A stretch of 64,000 nucleotides of DNA from Acidobacteriaceae bacterium (GCA_003131315.1 PKUV01000158.1:24468-88467), one strand, 5' to 3'. Positions 1-8,762 are shown, counted from the first letter of the stretch. Numbers and translations are program-made. Notes: generated by a model from the letters alone, not told the origin.

Positions 1-1
1 A

Positions 2-1456
2 TCGCTGGCTACGGTGCAGAAGTTTGATGTTCCGCTCGAACAGGCCACTACGTCTTCGCTCGAAGCTCTGAAAGCGTACAGTCTTGGCTTAAAGGGCGAG
101 AAAGGCGCCGCCGCATCCCTGCCTTACCATCAACGCGCGATCCAACTTGATCCGAATTTTGCCATGGGCTACTTGGCAGTGGGCAACGACTACTCCAGTC
201 TGGGCGAGGTAGGGCGGGCCAGCGAGTACATCACCAAAGCATTCCAATTGCGGGAACATGCCAGCGAACGGGAAAAGCTGGCGATCACAGCCAGCTACTA
301 TTGGAATGTAACCGGGGAACTGGATAAAGCGGCCCAGACATATCAGGAGCGGATCGAGAGCTACCCACGGCAGTTCTCAGCGTACAACAGTTTGGGCATA
401 GTGTTCGCCTTACAGGGGCAGTATGAGAAAGCCGCGGAGATCACTAGGCAAGCCGTGCGCCTTGCGCCGGACGAGGGGAGTTCGTACGGAAATCTCGCCA
501 ACTACACCCTCGCCTTGCAACGCTTCGACGAAACGCGGCAGATCATTCACGAGGCGCAGGCGCGAAAAATGGATGATTACATACTCCACAATGCTCTCTA
601 CGCTCTTGCGTTTCTCGGGGCTGACTCCGCGGCGATGGCGGAACAGCAACAGTGGTTTGCAGGCAAGCCTGACTATGAGAACTATGAACTTGCGTTCGCA
701 TCTGACACCGAGGCGTATGGCGGTCATCTCGGCAAGGCACGTGAACTGACCAAGCGGGCTGTGGACTCCGCCATCCGGGCTGACAGCAAGGAAAGTGGAG
801 CAATATTTCAGGCGATTGCTGCTCAGCGAGAAGCCGCTTACGGCATTGCTGCGGAAGCGCGGCAGTCAGCGGCAGAGGCTTTAAAACTGGCTCCTGCGGT
901 TCAGGGTGTCGAGAGCGAAGCGGCACTTGCGTTTGCCATGGCGGGCGATGCGGCACGAGCCGAGTCCTTGGCCCAAGACTTAGGAAAGCGTTTCCCACTG
1001 GACACCCAGATGCAGTCGCTTTGGCTGCCTGCGATTCAGGCGCAATTGGCACTGGACAAAAAGAACCCGGCTCCCGCCGTGAATGATCTGCAAGCTGCTT
1101 CCCCCATCGAGTTAGGGCAAATCGGGTTCGTCATGAACATTTCCTGCCTCTATCCGGTGTATGTACGCGGAGAGGCATACTTGGCAGCCGGGCAGGGCAA
1201 TGCCGCTGCTGCCGAGTTTCAGAAGATTCTCGACCACAGCGGCATCGTCTGGAACTGCTGGACGGGAGCATTGGCGCATCTGGGAGTGGCCCGCGCCAAT
1301 GCTTTGGAGTCGAGAACCTCGCAGGGAGCCGATGCCGACGCAGCCCGCGTCCGGGCGCTCGCCGCCTACAAAGATTTCCTCACGCTCTGGAAAGATGCGG
1401 ACCCCGACGTTCCTATCCTAAAAGAAGCGAAGGCAGAGTACGCGCAGCTGCGATAA
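2..1456 (+). CDS. TPR-repeat protein, C-terminal part (cut by window edge)
   Basis: The reading frame is open from base 2, so the gene starts outside the window. What remains is about 484 residues of tetratricopeptide-like helical repeats, with pieces such as AIQLDPNFAMGYLAVGN and PRQFSAYNSLGIVFALQGQY typical of TPR units. No catalytic motif is visible. In Acidobacteria this kind of C-terminus, with the opening motif KFDVPLEQATTSSLEAL, commonly follows a Ser/Thr kinase or a DNA-binding domain plus a membrane segment; that is inference because the N-terminus is missing. It ends with TAA at 1454-1456, and no terminator hairpin is evident. Confidence 0.85.
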   Translation, partial: SLATVQKFDVPLEQATTSSLEALKAYSLGLKGEKGAAASLPYHQRAIQLDPNFAMGYLAVGNDYSSLGEVGRASEYITKAFQLREHASEREKLAITASYYWNVTGELDKAAQTYQERIESYPRQFSAYNSLGIVFALQGQYEKAAEITRQAVRLAPDEGSSYGNLANYTLALQRFDETRQIIHEAQARKMDDYILHNALYALAFLGADSAAMAEQQQWFAGKPDYENYELAFASDTEAYGGHLGKARELTKRAVDSAIRADSKESGAIFQAIAAQREAAYGIAAEARQSAAEALKLAPAVQGVESEAALAFAMAGDAARAESLAQDLGKRFPLDTQMQSLWLPAIQAQLALDKKNPAPAVNDLQAASPIELGQIGFVMNISCLYPVYVRGEAYLAAGQGNAAAAEFQKILDHSGIVWNCWTGALAHLGVARANALESRTSQGADADAARVRALAAYKDFLTLWKDADPDVPILKEAKAEYAQLR

Positions 1457-1546
1457 AGTGACTGATTTCTTCGACAGCCTGCTGGCCGCCGCAGGATGGC
1501 CGTAGCAAATTGAGACAATTCGGCGATGCAATCATCACAAGAAAGG

Positions 1547-1575
1547 TTGCAAATAACCCGTGCCGGAAGTAATAT
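1547..1575 (+). promoter_or_regulatory. sigma70-type promoter for the GvpL/F-family gene
   Basis: TTGCAA at 1547-1552 and TAATAT at 1570-1575 are separated by 17 bp. This is a good match to the vegetative consensus, and transcription would start near 1582, giving a leader of about 120 nt. Confidence 0.6.
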
Positions 1576-1704
1576 GGTTTTGGACGCAGCATTTTGCGTT
1601 CACCTTGTCCCAAAAAACCAAATCTTCCCGGTAGAAACGCAGCCCTGCTTTAAATGAAAATCTAAAGGGGCGGTCAAGGCCCCGGTGCAATTCGGAGAGA
1701 ATGC

Positions 1705-2451
1705 ATGTCGTGGTACGCGTACTGCCTCACGGAACACCAAACCCTTGCTAATGGTGTTCGCTCCCGTCGTCCCTTCGTTCTAGATGGAATTCAGGGTGTG
1801 AACTCCGCTCCCGTCATGAGCTACCCGAGCGGAGAATTCGCGGTTATCGTCAGTGAATATGACCGCGCGACCTCCAAACTCGACGAAAAGTCCGTTCTTG
1901 AGCATGCCCGCGTGGTAAGCCAGAGCTTCCGAACCGCCACCGTCCTACCGTTCCGCTTCGGAACGATTTTCGACACCGAAGATGCCATCCGCCAAGCCGT
2001 TCGAGCCAACCGCCGCACTTTCTGTGAGAGCGTGGCCCGGCTCCGTGGCAAGTCCGAAATGCGCATCAAACTGATGGTCCGCGACGGTTCTCTCCGCGGC
2101 GCCATGGAAGAGATTGTCCTGCCCGATACCGTGGGCCGCGAGTACCTTACCAAGCTCCGCGAGAAGGCGACCCGTGATCGCGAACGCCAGACCAAGGCCC
2201 GCGCCCTCTCCGTCCAGGTGCACAAGCTCTTTAACCCCATCGAGGAAGAAGTCAGCTGCAAGAAGGTCGATGCCGACGGAATGTTGCTCGATATCGCTCA
2301 CCTCATCGACACCAAGTCGATCGAAAAATATCAGAACCGTTACAACACGGCCGCCAAGCAACTCAAGAATTGCCAGCTGGTCGTGACCGGTCCCTGGCCG
2401 CCCTACCATTTCCTGCCCGGGAAGGTGCGCACCGTCGCCAGCGACAGCTAG
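1705..2451 (+). CDS. GvpL/GvpF-family protein (orphan)
   Basis: A 248-residue protein of the gas-vesicle GvpL/GvpF family. Family hallmarks are the VLPFRFGTIF segment near residue 77 and the C-terminal TGPWPPYHF motif. The start is supported by GGAGAG 7 nt upstream of the ATG. In gas-vesicle producers these proteins are minor shell or assembly components. Here no gvpA, gvpN, gvpK or other partner lies within the window, so buoyancy is unlikely to be its job on this evidence. It stands alone, with its own promoter (1547-1575) and terminator (2476-2503). Family assignment is fairly secure; the role is unknown. Confidence 0.8.
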   Translation: MSWYAYCLTEHQTLANGVRSRRPFVLDGIQGVNSAPVMSYPSGEFAVIVSEYDRATSKLDEKSVLEHARVVSQSFRTATVLPFRFGTIFDTEDAIRQAVRANRRTFCESVARLRGKSEMRIKLMVRDGSLRGAMEEIVLPDTVGREYLTKLREKATRDRERQTKARALSVQVHKLFNPIEEEVSCKKVDADGMLLDIAHLIDTKSIEKYQNRYNTAAKQLKNCQLVVTGPWPPYHFLPGKVRTVASDS

Positions 2452-2475
2452 AAGCGTTTGCCGATTTGTCCCAAG

Positions 2476-2503
2476 CCCCCTTTCGAGGGGGTTTTGCTTT
2501 TTC
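2476..2503 (+). terminator. rho-independent terminator after the GvpL/F gene
   Basis: CCCCCT and AGGGGG arms (2476-2481 and 2486-2491) close a TTCG tetraloop, followed by TTTTGCTTTTT. Confidence 0.85.
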
Positions 2504-2854
2504 CGGGGAACGTGGAACTTCCGCCCGGAATTTCTGTTCTGAATTTCTGCCAATGTGCAGCTTTGTGCATCCGGCCGCGCATTGTCCGATGATCCGCCAC
2601 CCGATCTACTCCTAAGAGATTCACCCTAAAATCTTGATTTTGAACAGGTTCCCAAAATGGGGCCCCGCCCTCGCCCGCACTTACCATTTTGGTTCCGCAA
2701 ATGCTTATTCCCATGGCAACTGAAGAGGTCGCATCCGTTGGAACAACTTCACTCTCGATGTTCTCGACATCTCACTCTGTCCGTTCCACTCCCCGGGAGC
2801 GGCGTCAAACTAAGTTTCCTCTGATTCCCGCCACTTAGCCTCTTTGAAAAGGGT
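2504..2854 (+). other. gene-free interval between two terminator hairpins; possible small RNA
   Basis: About 350 bases hold no convincing reading frame. The stretch starts after one terminator and ends at another (2855-2878), and the second has no protein gene upstream to terminate. An untranslated RNA is possible, but I could not fold it or match it to a known family such as 6S RNA or tmRNA. Confidence 0.3.
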
Positions 2855-2878
2855 GGCCCCGAAAGGGGCCGCTTTTTT
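2855..2878 (+). terminator. terminator or attenuator hairpin upstream of tldD-like gene
   Basis: GGCCCC and GGGGCC arms (2855-2860 and 2865-2870) close a GAAA tetraloop and are followed by GCTTTTTTT. It lies 35 bp before the chosen start of the tldD-like gene, so it either ends an upstream transcript or attenuates the peptidase operon. Confidence 0.75.
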
Positions 2879-2912
2879 TGTTTCTCCCGGTCCTGTACAC
2901 TCGCCGTTTCCA

Positions 2913-4634
2913 ATGAACTCAAGAAAAGTCGTCTCCCTCCGCATTCTTCTGTTACTGGTGGCCCTCCTTGGGCAGAAACCGCTGAACGCCCAAAAGCCTC
3001 TCACCGCACCCGACGATCTCCTCCTCGCCACCATGGAAAAGGAGCTGCATCGCGGCCAGTCCGAGCTCGCCAAGCAGGATCCCGCCCCCTACTTCGCCAG
3101 CTACAACGTGACCGACGGCGAATCCCTGGTCATCCTCAGTGACCAGGGTGGCATCCTCACCTCGACTCGCAGCCGCCATCGCGCCGCCGACGTCAGCATG
3201 CGCATCGGCACCCCCACTCTCGATAACACCCACGACCAGGAACGCTTCTCCGGCATTACCTCCGGCCAGCTTCCGCAGCGGGACGACCCCGACGCCATCG
3301 CCCGCGTCCTCTGGAGGCTGACCTACGAGCAGTACCGCAAGGCCCGCCAAGCCTATACCAACGTTAAGACCAAGACCGCCGTCCGCGCCAAGGACGAGGA
3401 CGACTCGCCCGACTTCTCCCAGGAGAAGCCCTCGACTTACATTGATAAAACTCCTTCGGCTGCGTTTCCCGAGCAGAAGGCCTGGGAAGAACTCGCTCGC
3501 CGCTATTCCGCTTCCTTCCGCCGGTATCCCCAGGTCGAAGAGTCCGTAGTTTTTCTTTTTGCCGAGAAGAGCCACAGTTACCTGGTCTCGACCGAAGGCA
3601 CGAAGATCGTCACCGCCGACGCCATCTTCCGCATCATGATCCAGGCCGAGACCCGCGCCGACGACGGCATGCAACTGATGCGCGTCGAAACCTTCCAGTT
3701 TTCCGACCCGGCAAAATTTCCCTCCGAAGCGGAAGTGGCGGCGAGCGTGAAAAAAATGGCCAACGATTTGAGCGCGTTGCGCGCGGCGCCGCTCGCCGAA
3801 CCCTACAGTGGTCCCGCGTTGCTCTCCGGCCGCGCCGCCGCCGTTTTCTTTCATGAGGTGCTCGGCCATCGCGTCGAAGGACAGCGCCAGCGCGGCCGCG
3901 ACGAAGGCCAGACCTTTACCAAAAAGGTCAACGAGAAAATCTTGCCCGAGTTCCTCAGTGTCACCGACGATCCCACGCTGCGCACCATCGCCGGCATGGA
4001 ACTTTCGGGCTTCTATCGCTTCGACGACGAAGGCATTCCCGCCTCGCGCGTCGAGGTGGTCAAGGACGGCATCCTGAAGAATTTTCTGATGGGACGGTTG
4101 CCGGTGAAGAACTTCAGCAACTCGAACGGGCACGGCCGCGCCCAGTCCGGACTGATGCCCGTGGGCCGCCAGGGCAATCTGATCGTTACTTCTTCGAAAA
4201 CGATTCCCGACGCGCAACTGCGCTCCCGCTTCATCGAAGAAATCAAGAAGCAGGGAAAGCCCTACGGCCTCTACTTCGAAGACATCCAGGGCGGATTCAC
4301 CCTAACCTCGCGCGATCTACCGCAAGCGTTCCAAGTGTTGCCCGTTATGGTCTGGCGCGTCTATGCGGATGGGCGTCCCGATGAACTCGTCCGCGGTGTC
4401 GACATCGTCGGCACACCACTCACCGTGTTGACGCAGATCGCCGCCACCGGAGACACCACCAGCGTCTTCAACGGCATTTGCGGAGCCGAATCCGGGAGCG
4501 TTGCTGTATCCGCGGCGGCTCCAGCCATGCTGTTTTCCGAGATGGAAGTCCAGAAACGAAAGTACGGCGACACGCGCCCTCCTATTCTTCCGCCCCCGCC
4601 CGGCGCAACCGCCGACAAGGGAGGCAAGCAATGA
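2913..4634 (+). CDS. Exported TldD-like metallopeptidase
   Basis: A 573-residue TldD/PmbA-family protein. The zinc motif HEVLGH (HExxxH) lies near residues 314-319, and the C-terminal beta-rich region with the GFYRFDDEG and SNGHGRAQSG segments is typical. The ATG at 2913 gives a clean signal peptide (MNSRKVVSLRILLLLVALLG) with likely cleavage after LNAQ, so it should act outside the cytoplasm, unlike E. coli TldD. An in-frame TTG at 2844 is rejected because it would run through the terminator hairpin. It overlaps the next gene by ATGA, implying translational coupling. Substrate is unknown; related TldD/E complexes degrade peptides and mature microcins. Confidence 0.85.
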   Translation: MNSRKVVSLRILLLLVALLGQKPLNAQKPLTAPDDLLLATMEKELHRGQSELAKQDPAPYFASYNVTDGESLVILSDQGGILTSTRSRHRAADVSMRIGTPTLDNTHDQERFSGITSGQLPQRDDPDAIARVLWRLTYEQYRKARQAYTNVKTKTAVRAKDEDDSPDFSQEKPSTYIDKTPSAAFPEQKAWEELARRYSASFRRYPQVEESVVFLFAEKSHSYLVSTEGTKIVTADAIFRIMIQAETRADDGMQLMRVETFQFSDPAKFPSEAEVAASVKKMANDLSALRAAPLAEPYSGPALLSGRAAAVFFHEVLGHRVEGQRQRGRDEGQTFTKKVNEKILPEFLSVTDDPTLRTIAGMELSGFYRFDDEGIPASRVEVVKDGILKNFLMGRLPVKNFSNSNGHGRAQSGLMPVGRQGNLIVTSSKTIPDAQLRSRFIEEIKKQGKPYGLYFEDIQGGFTLTSRDLPQAFQVLPVMVWRVYADGRPDELVRGVDIVGTPLTVLTQIAATGDTTSVFNGICGAESGSVAVSAAAPAMLFSEMEVQKRKYGDTRPPILPPPPGATADKGGKQ

Positions 4635-6466
4635 TTAGCCACGTTTTATCAATCTCACGCTTGATGTCGGGTGGCGCAGCGCTTCAGAGTCCGCGTGAGG
4701 ACTCGGTCGTCCCTCCGGGACTTGAATCATTTGTTCCACCTTCCCCAGCGCTGAAGCGCTGGGCTAAGTTCGGTCGCCCCTCCGGGGCTGGATTCTCGAG
4801 AATCGCTTGCTTCCCTAGTCTGCTGTTTGCAGTGATCTCATGCTTGATCCTGACCTGTGCGGTGTCAACTTTCGCCCGCGCCGCCAATCCCGCTTCCGGC
4901 GATGTCGTCCTCCGCGCTCTTCGCGAAGAAATGGAGCGCTCCAAAGCCAAGCTGAAACTCGAGAACGTGCCGGCGCCGTATTACATCGAATACCGCGTCA
5001 CCGAGATCGACCAGTTCGAAGCGAGCGCCGTTTTCGGCGCTCTGCGCAGCCAGCAACACAATCACGGTCGCCTCTTGCGCGTCGTCGTCCGCGTCGGCGA
5101 CTACAAGCAGGACAGTTTCTTCGGCACCGGAGAAGGCGCCATCGACCTCGTTCCATCCGATGATGATGTCTTCGCGATCCGCCACCGCATCTGGCTCGCC
5201 ACCGATCGCGCTTACAAGGCCGCCAGCGAGGCGCTCTCCGCCAAGCAAGCTGCCCTGAAGCAGTTGAAAGTCGATGAGCCCGTTGACGATTTCGCCAAAG
5301 CCTCGCCCGTCGAAGCCGTTGAGCCGCTCGCGCGTTTTTCTTCGCCCGACTTCACTTCATGGACTCATCTTCTCGAAGAGGCTTCTGCCCAATATCGCAC
5401 CGACAAAGAACTGGAGAACTTCGAATCCGCGCTGCGTTTCACCGTCGAGAACCGTTACTTCCTGAACTCCGAGGGCACGGTTGCCCGCTCCGGGCACACG
5501 CACTACGTCATCTCGATTGCCGGCTCAACTCAGGCTGCCGACGGCATGTTGCTGCAACGCTCGCACGCCGACCAGGGCAACGATCTTAAAGAGATCCCCA
5601 CCCGCGAAGAATTTCTCAAGACCACGGCCCGAATCCTCGACACGCTGAAGTTGTTGCGTGACGCCCCCGTCGTCGACGAGGAATACCGCGGCCCGGTTCT
5701 GTTTTCGAACGACGCTGCCTCGACCGTCGTCACCGAACTGGTGGAGCCGAATGTTCTCGGCAGAAAGCCCCAGCTCGGCGAAAACGCCCGCACCACGGGG
5801 AAATGGTCCAGCAGCTACAAATCCCGCGTGCTGCCCGATTTCATCAATGTGTTCGACGACCCGACGATCGCCACCATTTCCGGCCAGCCCCTGTTCGGCA
5901 ACTACACTCTCGATGACGAGGGCGTGAAAGCCCAGCGCGTCTCCCTCATCGAGAAGGGACAACTCGTCTCCTACCTCATCGGACGCCAGCCCATTCGCGA
6001 CTTCCCCGCTTCGAACGGTCACGGTCGCGCCGCCGCCACCGCCGCGCCTGCGCCTCATCCCGGCAATCTCGTTCTGCAATCGACCGATCCCCAGCCGGAT
6101 GCCGGCCTCAAAACAAAGTTGATCGACCTCTGTAAGAAGCGCGACCTGCCCTACGGACTCTACGTGGAAACCATGGGGTCGGGGCTCGAACCCCGGCTCC
6201 TCTATCGGATATGGACTAAAGACGCGCATGAAGAACTCGTTCGCGGCGCCGTCTTCGGAGATCTCGACGTTCGCTCCCTGCGCAGCGATCTCATCGCCGC
6301 CGGAACCGTGCCCGCTGTCGAGGACCGCTCGGAGCCCGTCTGGTTCAGCGTCGCCAGCCCAGCGCTTCTGTTCGACGAACTCCAGGTCAAGCGCTCGCAA
6401 GCCGCCAAGCAGAAACTTCCCGAGTACCCCGCGCCCGCGCTAGGTCACGCCGCGAATAAGCCGTGA
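4631..6466 (+). CDS. Exported TldE/PmbA-like partner lacking the zinc motif
   Basis: A 611-residue TldD/PmbA homologue that aligns with its neighbour through the DDEGVKAQRV and SNGHGRAA segments. At the place of HEVLGH it reads TELVEPN (near residue 368), so both zinc histidines are gone, as in TldE subunits. A TldD-TldE-type heterodimer is therefore likely (inference). The start used is the ATG overlapping the upstream stop, with GGGAGG upstream. From this start, about 55 residues of repeat-derived sequence precede the hydrophobic signal-like segment at residues 58-80. A start at GTG 4829 would leave a normal signal peptide. Which start is used is uncertain. Confidence 0.8.
   Translation: MISHVLSISRLMSGGAALQSPREDSVVPPGLESFVPPSPALKRWAKFGRPSGAGFSRIACFPSLLFAVISCLILTCAVSTFARAANPASGDVVLRALREEMERSKAKLKLENVPAPYYIEYRVTEIDQFEASAVFGALRSQQHNHGRLLRVVVRVGDYKQDSFFGTGEGAIDLVPSDDDVFAIRHRIWLATDRAYKAASEALSAKQAALKQLKVDEPVDDFAKASPVEAVEPLARFSSPDFTSWTHLLEEASAQYRTDKELENFESALRFTVENRYFLNSEGTVARSGHTHYVISIAGSTQAADGMLLQRSHADQGNDLKEIPTREEFLKTTARILDTLKLLRDAPVVDEEYRGPVLFSNDAASTVVTELVEPNVLGRKPQLGENARTTGKWSSSYKSRVLPDFINVFDDPTIATISGQPLFGNYTLDDEGVKAQRVSLIEKGQLVSYLIGRQPIRDFPASNGHGRAAATAAPAPHPGNLVLQSTDPQPDAGLKTKLIDLCKKRDLPYGLYVETMGSGLEPRLLYRIWTKDAHEELVRGAVFGDLDVRSLRSDLIAAGTVPAVEDRSEPVWFSVASPALLFDELQVKRSQAAKQKLPEYPAPALGHAANKP
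4676..4795 (+). repeat. palindromic repeat embedded in the tldE-like coding start
   Basis: The stretch contains three back-to-back small palindromes (GTCCCTCCGGGAC, CCCAGCGCTGAAGCGCTGGG, GCCCCTCCGGGGC), of the kind otherwise found between genes in this window. It remains in frame with the tldE-like gene and would encode a low-complexity N-terminal segment if the upstream ATG is used. Confidence 0.55.
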
Positions 6467-6467
6467 C

Positions 6468-6563
6468 AGGCTGCGGAAAAAATTTGGGCTTCGTATCAGG
6501 GCATCGCTTTAGCGATGCCGTAAGTTCTTCCGCATGTAGAGACGGGGCTTGCCCCGTCTCTAC
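6468..6563 (+). repeat. truncated copy of the GGCTGCGGAAAAA element plus a perfect 13-bp hairpin
   Basis: Bases 6468-6525 match the left half of the elements at 24950-25093 and 59213-59357: AGGCTGCGGAAAAA, CGTATCAGGG, then a GCATCGCTTTAGCGATGC hairpin. The right half is missing. It is replaced by a perfect inverted repeat, GTAGAGACGGGGC at 6536-6548 against 6551-6563. The repeat begins 2 bases after the tldE-like stop and forms the leader of the M28 gene. Confidence 0.7.
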
Positions 6564-6582
6564 GGGAATGAGAGTTTCCAGA

Positions 6583-8016
6583 ATGAGAATGCTCAGCGTG
6601 AAAACCCTGACTCCGATCTACGCGCTCCTGCTCTCCGCCAGTTTCGCCGCGTGGTCACAAACTCCGCCGCCGGCACCCACCTTCCCCAAAGAATTGCGCG
6701 ATCAATTGCAAGCCCTGCGCGATGCCGCTCTCACCAGCGACTACGCCTGGCATCAGCTCGAGCACCTGACCGAGAACATCGGTCCACGCCCCGCCGGATC
6801 GCCGCAAGCTCAGGCCGCCGCCGAATACGTGGCCGCCGAGATGCGCAAACTCGGCCTCGACGTTCACCTTGAGCCAGCGCTGGTCTCCCACTGGATTCGC
6901 GGTGAAGAAAAAGCCCAGCTCGTCGAATATCCCGGCCAGGCGCCGGAAACAACCCAGCGAATTGTTCTCGCCACCATCAGCGGCAGTTCTGCGACTCCCG
7001 CCGAAGGCATCACCGCGGACGTGGTCGTAGTCCACAACTTCGACGAACTCACCGCGCTCGGCCACGAAAAAGTTGCCGGCAGAATTGTCCTCTTCAACGT
7101 TCCTTACGACGAGCGCAAAGCCCTCGCTGGCATGGCATTCGAAGCTTACGGCGAAGCCGTTGTCTATCGTGGACGCGGCGCCAAAGCTGCCGCTGAACTT
7201 GGTGCCGTCGCTTCTCTCATCCGTTCCGTCGGAGGAGCCGACTATCGCCTGCCGCACACCGGTTACAGCGTTCCCGCCGGAATTCCCGCCGCCGCTCTCG
7301 CCGCGGAAGATGCCGACCTGGTCGAGCACCTCGCCGCCCAGGGCCGCGTCCGCATGACCCTCACGCTCACTCCGCAAAGCCTTCCCGACGTCACCGGCTA
7401 CAACGTCGTCGCCGACCTGAAGGGAAGCGAGCATCCCGAGCAGATCGTTGTCGTCTCCGGTCACCTCGATTCCTGGGACCTCGGTCGCGGCGCCATCGAC
7501 GACGGCGCGGGTGTCGTCATCTCCATGGCTACCGCCGAACTTCTGCAGCGGCTGCATATCCGTCCGCGCCGGACGCTGCGCGTCATCGCCTGGATGGACG
7601 AGGAAAATGGAGGCGGCGGAAACAAGGCTTATGCCAAAACTCACGTCGCGGAATTTTCGAACCACATCGCCGCCATCGAGAGCGACGCCGGAGCTGGCCA
7701 CCCACTCGGCTTCTATATGAAGATGCCGCCCGCTGCCATCGCTCGGTTGCAGCCGCTGCTCGACATCCTGCGTCCTGTCGGCTCGACGGTTTTCCGCTCG
7801 ACTCCACACAGCCCCGGCTCCGACATTGATCCACTAGTGGAAGCTGGCGTCCCCGGCATCGGGATCATCCAGGACGGCCGCAAATATTTCGACTGCCACC
7901 ACACCGCCGCCGATACGCTCGACAAGGTCGATCCGCGGGAACTGAGAGAAAACGCCGCCGCTATGGCAGTCATGGGATACGCACTCGCCAGCATGCCCGA
8001 CGTGCTGCCGCGATAG
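6583..8016 (+). CDS. Secreted M28-family metallopeptidase (carboxypeptidase Q-like)
   Basis: A 477-residue di-zinc peptidase. All five family metal ligands are visible: H near 292 (SGHLDSWDLG), D near 306 (GAIDDGAG), E near 340 (DEENG), D near 367 (IESDAG) and H near 438 (DCHHTAAD). Residues 115-230 form a PA-like insert, as in carboxypeptidase Q. MRMLSVKTLTPIYALLLSAS is a signal peptide. ATGs at 6568 and 6589 are alternatives; 6583 has GAGAG 8 nt upstream. It follows the TldD/TldE-like pair on the same strand, making a run of three exported peptidase-type genes. Confidence 0.88.
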   Translation: MRMLSVKTLTPIYALLLSASFAAWSQTPPPAPTFPKELRDQLQALRDAALTSDYAWHQLEHLTENIGPRPAGSPQAQAAAEYVAAEMRKLGLDVHLEPALVSHWIRGEEKAQLVEYPGQAPETTQRIVLATISGSSATPAEGITADVVVVHNFDELTALGHEKVAGRIVLFNVPYDERKALAGMAFEAYGEAVVYRGRGAKAAAELGAVASLIRSVGGADYRLPHTGYSVPAGIPAAALAAEDADLVEHLAAQGRVRMTLTLTPQSLPDVTGYNVVADLKGSEHPEQIVVVSGHLDSWDLGRGAIDDGAGVVISMATAELLQRLHIRPRRTLRVIAWMDEENGGGGNKAYAKTHVAEFSNHIAAIESDAGAGHPLGFYMKMPPAAIARLQPLLDILRPVGSTVFRSTPHSPGSDIDPLVEAGVPGIGIIQDGRKYFDCHHTAADTLDKVDPRELRENAAAMAVMGYALASMPDVLPR

Positions 8017-8021
8017 GGATT

Positions 8022-8055
8022 GAAGTCAGAAGTAAGATTGCAGACTTCTGACTTC
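8022..8055. repeat. word hairpin at the M28 gene end
   Basis: GAAGTCAGAAGT (8022-8033) and its exact complement (8044-8055) form a 12-bp stem with a 10-nt loop, 5 bases after the stop codon. No T-run follows. Confidence 0.75.
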
Positions 8056-8170
8056 TATCGCCTTCCCTCCAGTTGACGCCCGATCTCTCTCGCGCTTACG
8101 ATACTTGTTCGACTTCACGTGGAATGGGGTCCCGTGAGGCGCGACTTCGGCTTCACGGCAGGCAGCGATC

Positions 8171-8536
8171 ATGGATAAGAAGAAACTAGAGACGTTCAAA
8201 AAAAGACTGGAAACCCGGCAGCAGGAACTGCGCCACATGGTTACCCGCAATCAGCAGGACGGTCGTACCGTTGACGATGAGGCCACTCAGGACGTCGCTG
8301 ACCGCGCCGCCAGTTCCTACAACAAGGAATTCCTTTTCAGCCAGACCAACAACGACCGCCAATTGCTCAACATGGTCGATAGCGCTCTCGCCCGCATCCG
8401 CGAAGGCAGCTTCGGAGAATGCGTCTCCTGCGGCAAAGAGATCAACGCCAAGCGCCTCGAAGCCGTGCCCTGGACTCGCCACTGCATCGCGTGCCAGGAA
8501 AAAGCCGAGAAGGGCCTGCTCGAAACCGCTCAATAA
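8171..8536 (+). CDS. DksA/TraR-family zinc-finger protein
   Basis: A 121-residue protein with an N-terminal coiled coil (residues 1-75) and a C4 zinc finger, CVSCGKEI ... HCIAC, near residues 87-108. This is the layout of DksA/TraR proteins, which bind the RNA polymerase secondary channel and tune transcription during starvation. The coiled-coil tip carries no DxxDxA motif that I can identify, so a full DksA role is uncertain. The start is the only ATG that keeps the whole coiled coil; the ribosome site is weak. Confidence 0.85.
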   Translation: MDKKKLETFKKRLETRQQELRHMVTRNQQDGRTVDDEATQDVADRAASSYNKEFLFSQTNNDRQLLNMVDSALARIREGSFGECVSCGKEINAKRLEAVPWTRHCIACQEKAEKGLLETAQ

Positions 8537-8582
8537 AAGTTTGGCGCGGACACCCTTGTGTACAGTTCCGAGACATCCTAAC

Positions 8583-8762
8583 GTGTTCGACCACGCCGCT
8601 ACGCGCGCAGAGCAGGAGCGCGTCATCCAGGCATTGCGCGACAAGTGTGACATTCTTTGGGCGCAACTCGACGCGCTCTATTTCGCTTATGTCGAGCCGG
8701 GCTGGCCGCCGCCGGGCGCTTTCCGAATCGAGGCGAAACATAGTGAGGGGAATCGTGGCTGA
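8583..8762 (+). pseudogene. pqqC: pqqC 3' remnant
   Basis: The frame encodes about 59 residues. The part ERVIQALRDKCDILWAQLD followed by ALYFAY matches the C-terminal helix of PqqC; Klebsiella PqqC ends with the similar FKLDILWSMLDAMTMAY. The first roughly 190 residues of PqqC, with the substrate-binding core, are absent: upstream is the dksA-type gene and a short repeat (GCGGACACCCTTGT). A GTG at 8583 could start it but has no good ribosome site. It overlaps pqqD by 8 nt, the order expected for a decayed pqqCD pair. It could instead be a translated small protein. Confidence 0.6.

Noticed and set aside
1705-2451. Gas vesicle production
   Set aside because: No structural gvpA or any other gvp gene is in the window; one GvpL/F-type protein is not enough.
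2952-4217. 421-codon minus-strand frame under the tldD-like gene
   Set aside because: Shadow of the TldD-like coding sequence; composition is Gly/Ala/Val-rich with no motif.
6655-7809. 384-codon minus-strand frame under the M28 gene
   Set aside because: Shadow of a peptidase whose five metal ligands are all in the plus frame.
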